Part shown: piece by piece, positions 9,075 through 18,951 of the stretch | How the letters are laid out: each line of letters begins with the position of its first letter | Numbering within the stretch: the first letter of the stretch is position 1 | Assembly (NCBI GenBank): GCA_963803295.1 | Contig: CAWDMC010000013.1 | Span: 248,001 to 312,000 of the forward strand | DNA length: 64,000 nucleotides | Direction: 5' to 3' | Source: CAWDMC01 sp963803295 | GTDB taxonomy: Bacteria; Acidobacteriota; Terriglobia; UBA7540 | Made by a program: the position numbers and the translations under genes | Notes under the pieces: model-generated | Told to the model about the DNA's origin: nothing | The model's input: only the letters and a program-made list of their open reading frames with translations | Database searches by the model: none

Positions 9075-11153
9075 TCAACTGGCCATGACTTTGGGCAGGT
9101 TGATGCCTGACAGGACTTCTTCCGTGGTCACGCTGCGCGCTCCCGCTGCCAACATCTCCTTCATGGCTCTCTGGCCACCCTCTTCGGTGATGGGCTTAAT
9201 GGCGTCCGCCACCAAATCCACCGGCAAATCAAGCTTGCGGAGTGCCAGCACGGAGGAGCACACGCAGTATTCGGTAGCCACCCCAAACACCACAAAGTGG
9301 CAAGGACCGAGTTCGGCGAGCAGCGTGTCGAAATTCGGGTTCTCAGCCACGGAGTACGCCTGCTTCTCAAGCTCAAAGGCAGGCGGCGCGCCGCTTTCTT
9401 CAAGATTCCCGCGGTTCCCGGGGTCGGGATTCATGCGCTGAAGAACGCTCGCCGCGTCCAGCGCTGCCAGCCGGTTGGGGACCACAATCTTACCCGGCAG
9501 TTCGGTGGCGGGAATGCGGCGCTGGCCCCGAGTACCGATGACGCAGTGGGGTGGCCACTGAGCAAAGCTCGGGTCATCGGAGGGATGGGCGTCCGCCGAC
9601 GAAATCACCATGATGCGGTTCTCACTGGCGTACTCCATCAGCCGCTTGAGGTTCGGAACCAAGGTCTCGGCGCCAGGGACATAAAGCGCGCCGGCAGGAT
9701 CCATGAAATCGAGCTGGGTATCGACATCGAGGAAGACCAGGGTTTCGGCCATGGCCGGATCGGCGGGAACGCGTCCACTCTTGGCCACTTCGGGAGTGGT
9801 GTAGCGCTCGCGCACCTCCTCGAGCAGGCGTTCCAAGGCGGAGCTCACGCCTACGGGATAATGCTCGCCATTCACCAGGTATTGATAACGCTTGGGGAAC
9901 CTCTCCAGGTTCGACACGGCGCGCTCCCGCATTTCCTGGACGCGAGGGTGCGGCCCCACGCGCTGACCGTCTTTCATCACCAGTTCCAGCAGTGGCGCAG
10001 CGTCGGGGTAACTCTCTTCGGCGCGGGCAACGAGATCGTGATGGAATTCCTCCCGGCCGTCGGGAGTACGCCGCGAGAAGCGGAACACCTGCTTGCGGCC
10101 CGGCCAGTGAGCCTTGTTCTGGGAGAACTTGGTTTTGTGTTCGATATCGCCGCCGCGATCGATCTCCACCAGCTTGTAGATGATCCCGAGAGCCGGCAGA
10201 TCGCGTGAGGTCACCAGGTCGGTTCCCACACCGAAGCCGTCGATGGGCGCCCCCTGCCCCACGAGTTCCTGAATCTTGTACTCATTCAGATCGCCGCTGG
10301 CGAAGATGATGGCGTCGCGAAGGCCGTGTTGATCGAGGATGGCGCGCACCCGCCGGCTGCAGCCATCGAGATCGCCGCTATCGATGCGTACGCCGCGAAT
10401 CTTGCGGCCGAGCGTGGCGGCAGTTTCCGCGCCCTGCAACAGATCGTAAGTGTCGATCAGCAGGATCGCCGAATCGGGGAAGGTGTCGACTAGCGCATCA
10501 AAGGCCTCGCGTTCGCTCGGGAAAGCCTGAGTCCAGGAATGCGCCGCCGTGCCTGCCAGGGGGACTCCGTAAAGATAGCCGGCGAGTACGTTCGAGGTTC
10601 CGGCACAGCCGCCGACGTAAGCGGCGCGGGCGGCGCGCACGCCCGCTTGCGGACCCTGCGCCCTTCGCGTGCCGAATTCCCAGACGGGACGCCCCTCCGC
10701 CGCGGTCACAATCCGGGCCGCTTTCGAAGCTACCAGAGTCTCAAAATTGATCACCGAAAGCAGGTAGGTCTCGACGATCTGAGCTTCGAGAATCGGGCCT
10801 GACAATTGCAGAATCGGCTCATTGGCGAAAATCAGCGTGCCCTCCGGCACGGCCCTGACCTCGCCGCTGAAGCGGAAGGAACGCAGATAATCGAAGAAAC
10901 CGCCGGATACGGTGCGAAAGGCCGGCTGCTCGCGCAAAAAGCGGATATCTTCGTCGTTGTAGTGAAGGTTCTCGAGGAAACCGAGCGCAGAATCGAGACC
11001 GCCGGCCACCAGATAAGAACGCTCCGGCGGTAGTTGCCTGACAAACATCTCGAACGTGCCGCGGGATTCGACGCGGTGCTCGAAATACGCGGCTGCCATG
11101 GTGAGCTCGTAAAGATCCACCAGCAGGGCGCGATTGTTGTACGCCTCAATCAT
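9075..11153 (-). CDS. pncB: Nicotinate phosphoribosyltransferase fused to nicotinamidase-type hydrolase
   Basis: The 692-residue protein joins two steps of the Preiss-Handler NAD salvage pathway. Residues 1 to about 460 are nicotinate phosphoribosyltransferase (ALLVDLYELTMAAAYF at the start, GTSNVLAG and GTAAHSW near the active-site His, RIDSGDL, FGVGTDLVTS). Residues about 470-692 are an isochorismatase-like cysteine hydrolase of the nicotinamidase type (FLDVDTQLDFMDP with the first catalytic Asp, SSADAHPSDDPSF, and VATEYCVCS with the probable nucleophile C630). The protein could convert nicotinamide to nicotinate and then to nicotinate mononucleotide in one polypeptide. AAGGAG five bases before the ATG supports the start. 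Specificity of the hydrolase half is inferred from the fusion. Confidence 0.9.
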   Translation of the reverse strand: MIEAYNNRALLVDLYELTMAAAYFEHRVESRGTFEMFVRQLPPERSYLVAGGLDSALGFLENLHYNDEDIRFLREQPAFRTVSGGFFDYLRSFRFSGEVRAVPEGTLIFANEPILQLSGPILEAQIVETYLLSVINFETLVASKAARIVTAAEGRPVWEFGTRRAQGPQAGVRAARAAYVGGCAGTSNVLAGYLYGVPLAGTAAHSWTQAFPSEREAFDALVDTFPDSAILLIDTYDLLQGAETAATLGRKIRGVRIDSGDLDGCSRRVRAILDQHGLRDAIIFASGDLNEYKIQELVGQGAPIDGFGVGTDLVTSRDLPALGIIYKLVEIDRGGDIEHKTKFSQNKAHWPGRKQVFRFSRRTPDGREEFHHDLVARAEESYPDAAPLLELVMKDGQRVGPHPRVQEMRERAVSNLERFPKRYQYLVNGEHYPVGVSSALERLLEEVRERYTTPEVAKSGRVPADPAMAETLVFLDVDTQLDFMDPAGALYVPGAETLVPNLKRLMEYASENRIMVISSADAHPSDDPSFAQWPPHCVIGTRGQRRIPATELPGKIVVPNRLAALDAASVLQRMNPDPGNRGNLEESGAPPAFELEKQAYSVAENPNFDTLLAELGPCHFVVFGVATEYCVCSSVLALRKLDLPVDLVADAIKPITEEGGQRAMKEMLAAGARSVTTEEVLSGINLPKVMAS

Positions 11154-11446
11154 GCGTCTCCTTCGGCAATTCCCACCATGTTAAACCTTTCGCACCACTC
11201 AAAGTCCAAAACTGGTAACGGCGCTTCTTTCGCGAACCATACAAGGAGCACCGGAGATCGTGCGCTTCGCTCAGAAAGACAGACGCTTCGCTTCGAATGA
11301 CACTCCTTTGCCCGTGACACACGTTTGCCCGACCTGTTGCGCGACCCAGCCCGCCGCCCTTGATTCGATGCTGATTCAGTATGGTTTTGGTTCGCCGCGT
11401 GTGTCAAGCGGAGGTCATCCGACTAATGGGAAGCTCCACCGCAGCC

Positions 11447-12298
11447 CTAATTGGGGATCGCGAAGGGCGGGTTCTTGCGCAGCGCCACGTATTCAGGGCT
11501 GTTGCTGATCTTGAGGAAGTCCGGGTCTTTGTCGAGACGCTTGAAGTCATGGAAGCCGTCTTCCATAGCACGCTTCAGATAACGAACCGAGTCTTCCGGC
11601 CGCTCGAGTGAGGCAAACACTTTCGCGAGGTTGAAGTAGTACTCCACATCGGAGAGTCCGGCCTCAATCACAGTACCCATGGCTGAATGCTTGCTAAGAA
11701 CGTCCGGGTCCAGCGCCAGAGCCGCGTGATACTCGGCAAAAGCCTCCTCGTACTTCTTGAGGCGCGAGTACGATGCTCCCATGTTCATATGGTACGAGGC
11801 AGAGTTGGGTGTAATCGCCAGCGCCTTCTGGTACTGCTTGATGGACGCCTTGAACTTGCGCGCGCAGATAAACCCGAAGTGGCTGCGGCAGCCTTCGCCC
11901 TGAAGAAAGTAAATGGTACCCAGGTTATTCCAGGCTTCGGCAAAGCCGGGTTGCAGGCGAATCGCCCGGCGGTACGACTGCTGGGCGTTGCGATAGTCGA
12001 GCGACATCTGGTAGGCGATGCCCAGCTTGTTCCACACTACCGCCTTGGTGGAATTGCCCTGATCGAGTGAGCGGCGGTAGTAGTCGATGGCATCGGAATA
12101 CATCTTGCGCGCCATATAGATGTCGGCGCGTGCCTCAGCAGGGAGGTTCCGATTCGTTGTTCCGGCGCTATCCACGGAACCAGCAGCTACGGAAGTGGGA
12201 AGCAGCCCCCCTGCGGATTGGGGAGCACTGAAGCCTAGGCCAGATGCGAATATAATGACACAGCCAAGACTTTCGAGGATGCGCTTTCCGCTCAGCAT
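11447..12298 (-). CDS. Secreted or periplasmic TPR protein
   Basis: The protein has an N-terminal hydrophobic segment (VIIFASGLGFSAP) consistent with a signal peptide and then serial tetratricopeptide repeats (for example AWNNLGTIYFLQGEG and ASYHMNMGASYSRLKKYEEAFAEY, each cited only in part). TPR arrays bind other proteins; no catalytic domain is present. The ATG at 12298 is favoured over an in-frame upstream codon at 12352 because gggaggg lies about six bases before it and the signal peptide starts there. A second TPR protein is at 49332-50528. The partner is unknown. Confidence 0.8.
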   Translation of the reverse strand: MLSGKRILESLGCVIIFASGLGFSAPQSAGGLLPTSVAAGSVDSAGTTNRNLPAEARADIYMARKMYSDAIDYYRRSLDQGNSTKAVVWNKLGIAYQMSLDYRNAQQSYRRAIRLQPGFAEAWNNLGTIYFLQGEGCRSHFGFICARKFKASIKQYQKALAITPNSASYHMNMGASYSRLKKYEEAFAEYHAALALDPDVLSKHSAMGTVIEAGLSDVEYYFNLAKVFASLERPEDSVRYLKRAMEDGFHDFKRLDKDPDFLKISNSPEYVALRKNPPFAIPN

Positions 12299-12509
12299 TG
12301 TCGACCCTCCCGGGGTTTCGTGGGAGCGAAGACCCTTACTCCGGCAGTCCAAGTGTACTCGCCTGAGGCGTCGGCTGCAAGAGCGTGCCGGTTAAGGCGG
12401 TCAAGGCGGCATTGGACCGGTCCTTGCGGCGATTCCCGCGTCGCGCTATGCTGTCGGTGCGCCATCTTGGTTGGTTCGGAGCATCTGCCAAAAACGCGAG
12501 GATAGTCAC

Positions 12510-12989
12510 TTGAGAATTTCCATTCGTTTCAATGAGGATGTGTCGATTCTGAGTTTATCCGGGAAATTTCTGGCCGGCGCGGACGGACCTTTTCTGCGCC
12601 AGAAGGTGAACGATTTGCTCGATGGTGGAGCGCGCAAGTTGTTGATTGATTTCGCCAGCGTTCCCTACATTGACTCGACCGGCATCGGGTTCCTGGTGGG
12701 GGCTCGCGAAGCCGCTGAGCGAGCCAAGGTGAAGCTGGTGCTGGCCGCCGTGAATCAGCACGTCATGAAAATCCTGGATGAGGTGAAGCTCTCCTCCTTC
12801 TTTGTCTTTGCATCCAGCGAAAACGATGCGATTGCAAAGCTCAACCAGATGGCTGCCGAGGCCGACGCCGTCGGTTCAGTCAAAAGAACCCGCAAGCGCT
12901 CGAGCCAATCTGTCGATCCATCGTCCGGGCCTTCCGGCCAGCCTACCGATACCGGCGAGAGCGCAGCCGCAGAGAAGAAGCCGGGCTAG
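12510..12989 (+). CDS. STAS-domain anti-sigma factor antagonist
   Basis: A STAS fold of the SpoIIAA/RsbV type occupies about residues 1-105. It contains the VPYIDSTGIGFLV motif whose serine is the usual phosphorylation site for a partner anti-sigma kinase. The C-terminal 50 residues are a polar, low-complexity Ser/Pro/Lys tail (SSQSVDPSSGPSG) not needed for the fold. I place the start at TTG 12510, just after a gagg purine run, because the STAS fold begins there; an upstream TTG at 12471 is also in frame. No partner kinase or phosphatase is adjacent. It is convergent with the M13 peptidase. Confidence 0.8.
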   Translation: MRISIRFNEDVSILSLSGKFLAGADGPFLRQKVNDLLDGGARKLLIDFASVPYIDSTGIGFLVGAREAAERAKVKLVLAAVNQHVMKILDEVKLSSFFVFASSENDAIAKLNQMAAEADAVGSVKRTRKRSSQSVDPSSGPSGQPTDTGESAAAEKKPG

Positions 12990-13194
12990 CAAAGCAACAA
13001 GCACATTTGCACAGGATCGTCCCCGCGGTTCAGGCCCACTCGTTCTGGCGAAAGCGCGTGACCTCGGGCAGTGACTCTGGCCATGTTCCGTGGAAACGTA
13101 GGAACTCCCCTCGCCGCCTCAAGAGAACGGCGCCACAGCAAGTTGCGTCACGATGTTCTGCAACTTCTCAATAATTCTCACCAGACACGAATCC

Positions 13195-15264
13195 TCACCA
13201 GACACGGCACGGGCTCAGGGGGGCCATCGCCTCGTCCACTTTGCAACCCCAGGTATTGCGGAACTCCCGCATGTTGCGGAGCACGCCATCGACACGATAG
13301 CGGCCGGGGGAGTGTGGATCGATTTTCGCCAGCATCCGCGAGCTTTCCGGGGTTTGGTTCTGCGCCCAAAGCCCCGCGTAGCCGAGAAACAGCCGCTGCT
13401 CAGGCGTGAATCCTTCTTCCTTGGTATTTTCCGCCTCGCCGCTTCTCAGCCGTGACCCGAGCGCCATGAAGGCGAGCCGCAGACCGCCATTGTCCGCGAT
13501 GTTCTCGCCCAGCGTCAGCCGGCCGTTCAGGTGGACCTCGGCCAGCGGGCTGAATCCGGAATATTCATCGGCGATGCAGTCGGCGCGCTTTTGAAAGGCC
13601 TCGGTGTCCGCCTGGGTCCACCAATCGCGGCGATTGCCGTCGCCGTCGAAGCGGCGGCCCTGGTCATCAAAACCGTGCGTGAGTTCGTGACCCACGACCG
13701 CCCCGATGCCGCCATAGTTCATGGCGAAGTCGCGGCGCGGATTATAGAACACGCCTTGCAGGATTCCTGCGGGGAAATTGATGCTGTTCGTCTGCGGCGA
13801 GTAATAGGCATTGACGGTAGGCGGAGTCATTCTCCATTCGGTGCGATCCACCGGCTTGCCGATCTTGTTAAGCTCGCGGTGGAACTCAAAAGCCTCAGCG
13901 CGTTCGTCGTTGCCCAGGGCGTCATCGCGCGCGATCTTCACGGTTGAGTAGTCTCGCCACTTCTCCGGATAACCGATCTTGTTGGTGACCTTGCCGAGCT
14001 TCTCGAGAGCGGCCCTCTTGGTAGCGGGCGTCATCCAGTCGAGTTGCTTGATGTCCTCCGCCATGGCGCGCTCGACATCTTCCACCATCTTGAGCGTATC
14101 TGCCTTGGCCCGCGGGCTGAAGTTCCGCTCGACGTACTTTTTGCCCAGGGCAAAGCCGAGGGCCCGGTCGGTGGATTGGACGCACCGCTTCCACCGTGCC
14201 TGGATCTGCTTGGCGCCCGTGAGCGTTTTTCCGAAAAAGGCAAAGTCCTCATTGGCAAAAGCCGCAGGCAACATGGGGGCCGCGGAATGCAGCAGGTGCC
14301 AGCGCAGGTAGCTCTTCCAATCCTCAAGGCTGGTCGACTCAATCAAGCCGTTCAACTGCTTGAAAAACTCGGGAACCGCCACATTGAGGCTGTCGATCGC
14401 GGGCGAGGATACCAGCGCAAAAAAGCGCGGCCAAGCGAAGTTCGGATCGAGGGCGGCAAGATCCTGCGTGCTCATCTTATGATAGATCTTGTCAGGATCG
14501 CGCCGCGACACGCGGTCGAGCGAAGCCACGGCCAGGGCCGTCTCGATCTTCATTACGGCCGCAGCGTCGCGGGTGGCTTGGTCCTCCGGTTCTCCGGCGA
14601 GCTGCATCATCTTGGCCACGTGCGCCAGATACTTCTGGCGAAGCTCTGCCGAGGCAGGATCGGCCTTCACGTAGTAGTCCCGGTCGGGCAAGCCCAGGCC
14701 ACCTTGATCCACTCCGGCGATTTCCTTGCTGGAGTCCTTCATGTCCTGCTCGGAGCTGAAATGGAAGAGGACGCCCCGTACGCCCCCGCTCGAAAGATGC
14801 GCTACCTCGTCGGATAGCGCAAGCTTGCTCGGAAGAGCGGCGATGCGGGTGAGTTCCGGCTTGAGTGGATCCAGACCCTTGGCGTCAATCGCGGCTTGGT
14901 CCATGCAAGCGGCATAATAGTCGCCAATTTTCTGCTCGTCTGCGTCGCGATTCGAGCCGGGCTTGGCGGCTCGTTCCAGGATCTCGCGCAAAATCTCGCG
15001 GTTGCTCTCGACAAGCTCATTGAAGCGGCCCCAGCGGGACTGGTCCGGGGGAATGGGATTGTTCTTCATCCAGGTGGAACAGGCGTATTCGTAGAAGTCC
15101 TTGCACGGGCCGACGGAGGGGTTGAGTTCCGAAACGTCAAAGCCAAGCGTACCTTGTGGACTCTGGGCGGCATCGAGGGCTGCCTCGGGCAGGATAGACT
15201 GTGCGAGCATCAAAATGACCGCCACGGGCAGAGCCAAATTAACAAGAAGCTTGAGAAAGCGCAT
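13195..15264 (-). CDS. M13 family zinc metallopeptidase (neprilysin-like)
   Basis: The 689-residue protein has an N-terminal signal or anchor segment (LLVNLALPVAVILMLAQSI) and is probably exported. The M13 hallmarks are all present: NAYYSP near 475, the zinc site HELTH at 526-530, GENIADNGG with the third zinc ligand near 585, and the typical C-terminal CRVW. Length is normal for PepO-like enzymes (about 680). These peptidases cleave short peptides, often in the periplasm. A gaggt sequence four bases before the ATG supports the start. It is a single-gene unit with no obvious operon partners. Confidence 0.92.
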   Translation of the reverse strand: MRFLKLLVNLALPVAVILMLAQSILPEAALDAAQSPQGTLGFDVSELNPSVGPCKDFYEYACSTWMKNNPIPPDQSRWGRFNELVESNREILREILERAAKPGSNRDADEQKIGDYYAACMDQAAIDAKGLDPLKPELTRIAALPSKLALSDEVAHLSSGGVRGVLFHFSSEQDMKDSSKEIAGVDQGGLGLPDRDYYVKADPASAELRQKYLAHVAKMMQLAGEPEDQATRDAAAVMKIETALAVASLDRVSRRDPDKIYHKMSTQDLAALDPNFAWPRFFALVSSPAIDSLNVAVPEFFKQLNGLIESTSLEDWKSYLRWHLLHSAAPMLPAAFANEDFAFFGKTLTGAKQIQARWKRCVQSTDRALGFALGKKYVERNFSPRAKADTLKMVEDVERAMAEDIKQLDWMTPATKRAALEKLGKVTNKIGYPEKWRDYSTVKIARDDALGNDERAEAFEFHRELNKIGKPVDRTEWRMTPPTVNAYYSPQTNSINFPAGILQGVFYNPRRDFAMNYGGIGAVVGHELTHGFDDQGRRFDGDGNRRDWWTQADTEAFQKRADCIADEYSGFSPLAEVHLNGRLTLGENIADNGGLRLAFMALGSRLRSGEAENTKEEGFTPEQRLFLGYAGLWAQNQTPESSRMLAKIDPHSPGRYRVDGVLRNMREFRNTWGCKVDEAMAPLSPCRVW

Positions 15265-15479
15265 AAGACCTCGACAGGGACAGACGGTTCCGGTACCGAG
15301 GCAGAGGGTTTACCGGCCATGCCCACACAGCAAGTGTGTCGTCAGGGCTGAGGTTATGTCAAGGAAACGGCGGGGTGACCGGGATAAAATGGGCTGGACG
15401 GGCACGGCGACGCGGAACCCTTATGACGCTGCAGGGCACTGAGTTGTGGTTCGTCCGAATTCATCGGATGTAGACTGGC

Positions 15480-15854
15480 ATGGTAGCGAAACGGATTGTT
15501 TACCTGAGGCGATGCCTGCGGAGACCACGACAACAGCGGTGGACGCGATTCATTTGCGCGCCCGCTGCCGCAGTCGTGTGTTGGACTGTACTGCTCACTG
15601 CCCAAGTGCCGGCGGCCCTCCAGAATGCCGGCGGCCTGCGACTGCTTGTGGGAACGGAGACCACACAACCCACGCTTCGCATAACCCTGCCAGGCCATCC
15701 AGACACCGGTCACGCCATCGAGATTGTTTTCCCGGAGCACGTCACCGCCAGAAGGAGCCACAGCCCCGAAATTGAGCACCTGTATCTATTTCGGTCAGGA
15801 CACCAGCGCGTAAGATCTGGTAGCGCGTTTTGTTGGATTGTCGGATCTTCTTGA
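15480..15854 (+). pseudogene. Truncated hypothetical exported protein
   Basis: A frame of 124 codons opens with a basic region and a hydrophobic segment (CAPAAAVVCWTVLLTAQVPA) that could be a signal peptide. Soluble-looking sequence follows (LRITLPGHP, EIVFPEHVTARR, EHLYLFRSGHQ) and then breaks into unlikely composition before the stop. I do not recognise a named family. It may be the 5' end of a larger gene whose remainder is lost, or a chance frame. Confidence 0.3.
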
Positions 15855-15990
15855 AAAGGGAGAGCCAATAACATGTGCCAGGTCAAACGACGTTCGTTTC
15901 TCGGTTGGTCATCCGAACCAAATGGGGTAGGCTTGTGCCCCTATGATGCGTTACTCCCTGCCCGTTCAAGAATGGCTTTCCTGGGTACAC

Positions 15991-17598
15991 CTAACTTACT
16001 GCTGGCTCGCGTGACTCTTGAAGGTGCAATTCGCCGTGATCGAGTGAATACTCTCGGCCGCATTCGATGCAGGTGGCGCTACCTCCAGAGAGACTCAGGC
16101 GAACCCCGCAATAGCACATCCAACCGACCTGCCGGGCTGGCACGCCAGCCACGAGCGCGAAATCAGGCACGTCCCTGGTAACCACCGCGCCGGCCGCCAC
16201 AAAGGCATACCGCCCGAGAGTCGCACCGCACACAATCGTGGAATTCGCCCCCAAAGAAGCACCTTGCTTCACCAACGTTCGCTTGTATTCGTGCCGACGA
16301 ACCATGAAGCTGCGCGGATTGATCACATTAGTGAAGACCATGGAAGGTCCGCAGAACACGTCATCCTCAAGTTCAACGCCAGTGTACACGGACACGTTAT
16401 TCTGTATCTTCACGTTGTTGCCGAGGCGACACTCAGGCGAGATCACGACGTTCTGACCCAAATTGCAGTTCTTGCCGATCTTGCACCTGGCCATGATGTG
16501 AGAGAAATGCCAAATCTTAGTGCCCTCGCCGATTTCGGACGGTTGGTCGATGACCGCGCTAGGATGGGCAAAGTATGCCCGCTTTTTCGGTGCTTCCATC
16601 TTCACGGGCTGTCCCTGCGCTCGGAGCGATTTCTCACACGATTGAAGGACGCGCAACACACGCAGGCCCTCTTCCCCGTCGGTCAGGGGCGTCTTTCTCT
16701 CGCGAACACAATCCACAAAGTGCTGGCACTCGGTGCGCAGTGGCTCGTGTTGGCTCAAGGGAATCACTTCTCCGGTTGCTTTCTGGGCCACAGGAAAGCG
16801 GTCGATCCAATCAATGCGGTGAGGATACACGACCAGCTTCCGCTCGCTCTCCATGTCGTCGAAGACGGCCATCTTGCGGTCGGCTGCGATGACCAGCTTC
16901 TGCTCCTTGAAGGGGTGCAACCAACTCACAAAGATGTGTGCCTTGACCTCGCTTGAGAAATCGAATGTGGTCATCGTCACATCCGAAACGTGAGGATTGA
17001 GATAACTGCCCCCATGAGCTGCCACGGTGCTGGGCATCTCTCCCAGCAGGAACAAAATCACGGAGATGTCGTGGGGAGCAAAGCTCCACAGAATATTCTC
17101 TTCGGTGCGCAGCCTGCCGAGGTTTAGCCTGCTGGAGTAGATGTACTGGATCTTTCCAAGCTGGCCGGAACTTACCAGCCTCTTCAGCTCGAGCACAGCC
17201 GGATGGTACTGCAACAGGTGGCCCACCATGAGGATCCGGTCGCGTTCGCGGGCTAGGTCGACCAGCGCCTGTCCGTCCTCGGACGACAGCGCCAGCGGCT
17301 TCTCCACAAACACGTCTTTGCCAGCCAGCAGGGATTTCCGAGCCAAGCTGAAGTGCTCTACTGCCGGCGCCGCGATGGCTACAGCTTGAAGAGAGGGCAG
17401 CGCGAGAAAATGATCGATATCGGTCGAGACCACCGTGGGATAAGTCTCGGCTAATTTTTGCGCGCTGGACGGGTTGACATCGACGATGGCTCCCAGGCTA
17501 CCGATCTCGAAAAAGTTACGGACAAGATTCCTTCCCCAGTAGCCGCAGCCGATAACGCCAATTTTTGGCGTGTCTGCCAGCGCGGGCTGTTGGCTCAT
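15991..17598 (-). CDS. Gfo/Idh/MocA dehydrogenase fused to hexapeptide acyltransferase (WlbA-WlbB type)
   Basis: Residues 1 to about 345 form a Gfo/Idh/MocA NAD(P)-dependent sugar dehydrogenase (VIGCGYWGRNLVRNF Rossmann motif, then VFVEKPLAL with the catalytic-region EKP). Residues about 355-510 form a left-handed beta-helix acyltransferase with hexapeptide repeats (IGKNCNLGQNVVI). A short C-terminal Cys pair region (CYCG and CIECG) looks like a small zinc ribbon. In UDP-GlcNAc-derived 2,3-diamino sugar synthesis these activities are usually two separate proteins, WlbA/WbpB and WlbB/WbpD. The ATG overlaps the stop of the upstream aminotransferase gene by four bases, so the three activities are co-produced. 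The likely product is a diacetamido-uronic acid nucleotide sugar for surface polysaccharide; this is inference. Confidence 0.88.
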   Translation of the reverse strand: MSQQPALADTPKIGVIGCGYWGRNLVRNFFEIGSLGAIVDVNPSSAQKLAETYPTVVSTDIDHFLALPSLQAVAIAAPAVEHFSLARKSLLAGKDVFVEKPLALSSEDGQALVDLARERDRILMVGHLLQYHPAVLELKRLVSSGQLGKIQYIYSSRLNLGRLRTEENILWSFAPHDISVILFLLGEMPSTVAAHGGSYLNPHVSDVTMTTFDFSSEVKAHIFVSWLHPFKEQKLVIAADRKMAVFDDMESERKLVVYPHRIDWIDRFPVAQKATGEVIPLSQHEPLRTECQHFVDCVRERKTPLTDGEEGLRVLRVLQSCEKSLRAQGQPVKMEAPKKRAYFAHPSAVIDQPSEIGEGTKIWHFSHIMARCKIGKNCNLGQNVVISPECRLGNNVKIQNNVSVYTGVELEDDVFCGPSMVFTNVINPRSFMVRRHEYKRTLVKQGASLGANSTIVCGATLGRYAFVAAGAVVTRDVPDFALVAGVPARQVGWMCYCGVRLSLSGGSATCIECGREYSLDHGELHLQESREPAVS

Positions 17599-18782
17599 TG
17601 ACGAGCCCTCCCGTAAAACCTCGCGATCGCCTCCACAATCGCGATCTGGTGTTGTTCCCCGAGCTCAGGATAGATGGGAAGGGATACCACCTCCCGGCTA
17701 GCAGTTTCTGCCTGGGGGAATTGGCCTGCTTCGTGTCCCAGATATTCGAAGGCGGGTTGGAAGTGCAGCGGTGACGGGTAGTAGACCTCCGTTGGAATGC
17801 CGCGATGGCGGAGAAAATCACGCAGTTCGTCGCGTTTCGGCGCCCGGATGGTAAACTGGTTGTATACGTGATGGAAGCCTTCCGGAGAAGAAGGGAGTGC
17901 CACGTGCTCATCCAAGCCAAGGGCCTTGAATAACTTCCAGTAACGCTCTGCATTCAGCCTGCGGCCTTCCGCCCAGACATCCAGCAGGGGCAGTTTGACG
18001 CGCAGGATCGCCGCCTGTAACGCGTCAAGACGGCTATTCATTCCGATCAGTTCATAGGAATAGCGGGTGCGGCTTCCATGATTTCGCAACACACGCAGAC
18101 GGTCGGCCAGCACCGGATCGTTCGTGGTCACCATCCCGCCGTCTCCGGCGCCGCCTAGGTTTTTGGACGGGAAAAAGCTAAAACACCCGATAGCTCCCAT
18201 GCCTCCGGCTCGGTGGTCTCTGTACTTTGAGCCGATCGCCTGGGCGGCATCTTCGATCACCGGCACTCCATGCGTTTTCCCGATCTCTAAAATTGGATGC
18301 ATGTCGGCCATGAGACCGAAGAGATGCACAGGCATAATGGCCCGTGTCCGGCTTGTGAGGGCCGCGGGAAGGAGAGATGGATCGATGTTGAGAGTGTCAG
18401 GCTCAATATCAACGAAGACCGGCTTGGCCTGGAGTCTGACAATAGATCCGACGGTCGCGACAAAAGTGAAGGGCGTGGTGACGACCTCGTCGCCCGGCCC
18501 TACGCCTAGCGCCATGAGCGCCAGAAGGAGCGCATCCGATCCGGAGGCGCAGCCGATCGCCGCCTTCGTTCCTACATAGGCTGCGACTTCATCTTCCAGC
18601 GCCTGGACTTCGAGTCCGAGAATAAAACGTTGGCTCTCCATGACCCGGGCGACCGCTTGCATGATCTCGTTCTGGATCGAATGGAACTGCGCGGTAAGAT
18701 CGAGAAAGGGACAAAGAGGCTTGGCTTCGACTGAAGTGCCGGCGGGGCCTTCAGCGCGCGTTTCAGATACCTGGGTAGGCAT
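17595..18782 (-). CDS. DegT/DnrJ/EryC1/StrS sugar aminotransferase (WlbC/WbpE-like)
   Basis: This PLP-dependent aminotransferase transfers an amino group to a keto nucleotide sugar. Visible family motifs are GCASGSDALLLAL, PVHLFG, VIEDAAQAIG and FSFFPSKNLGG, in which the Lys (about residue 207) is the PLP Schiff-base site. The ATG at 18782 is preferred because gaaagga sits about five bases upstream; ATG 18800 is also in frame. It is the first gene of a two-gene operon with the fused dehydrogenase-acyltransferase (4-bp overlap). The operon lies about 170 bases downstream of the contractile injection operon on the same strand but probably has its own promoter. Confidence 0.9.
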   Translation of the reverse strand: MPTQVSETRAEGPAGTSVEAKPLCPFLDLTAQFHSIQNEIMQAVARVMESQRFILGLEVQALEDEVAAYVGTKAAIGCASGSDALLLALMALGVGPGDEVVTTPFTFVATVGSIVRLQAKPVFVDIEPDTLNIDPSLLPAALTSRTRAIMPVHLFGLMADMHPILEIGKTHGVPVIEDAAQAIGSKYRDHRAGGMGAIGCFSFFPSKNLGGAGDGGMVTTNDPVLADRLRVLRNHGSRTRYSYELIGMNSRLDALQAAILRVKLPLLDVWAEGRRLNAERYWKLFKALGLDEHVALPSSPEGFHHVYNQFTIRAPKRDELRDFLRHRGIPTEVYYPSPLHFQPAFEYLGHEAGQFPQAETASREVVSLPIYPELGEQHQIAIVEAIARFYGRARQ

Positions 18783-18951
18783 GACGGTCCTTTCTTTCAC
18801 TGTTCCATTATCCGCTGGCGACGCAATTTGAAGGTACTGAAAACGAGAGGGCCCAGGTCTCTTGATGTGCGCAGCAAATCTCCCGTGGAAGAAAGCCTAA
18901 CCCTTGACACGAACCGACTATAGCACAGAACATTTGCGGGTTTTCTTGTGG

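Noticed and set aside
9297..10208. 303-codon plus-strand frame
   Set aside because: It is fully antisense to the pncB-pncA fusion gene and rich in His/Arg as expected for a shadow.
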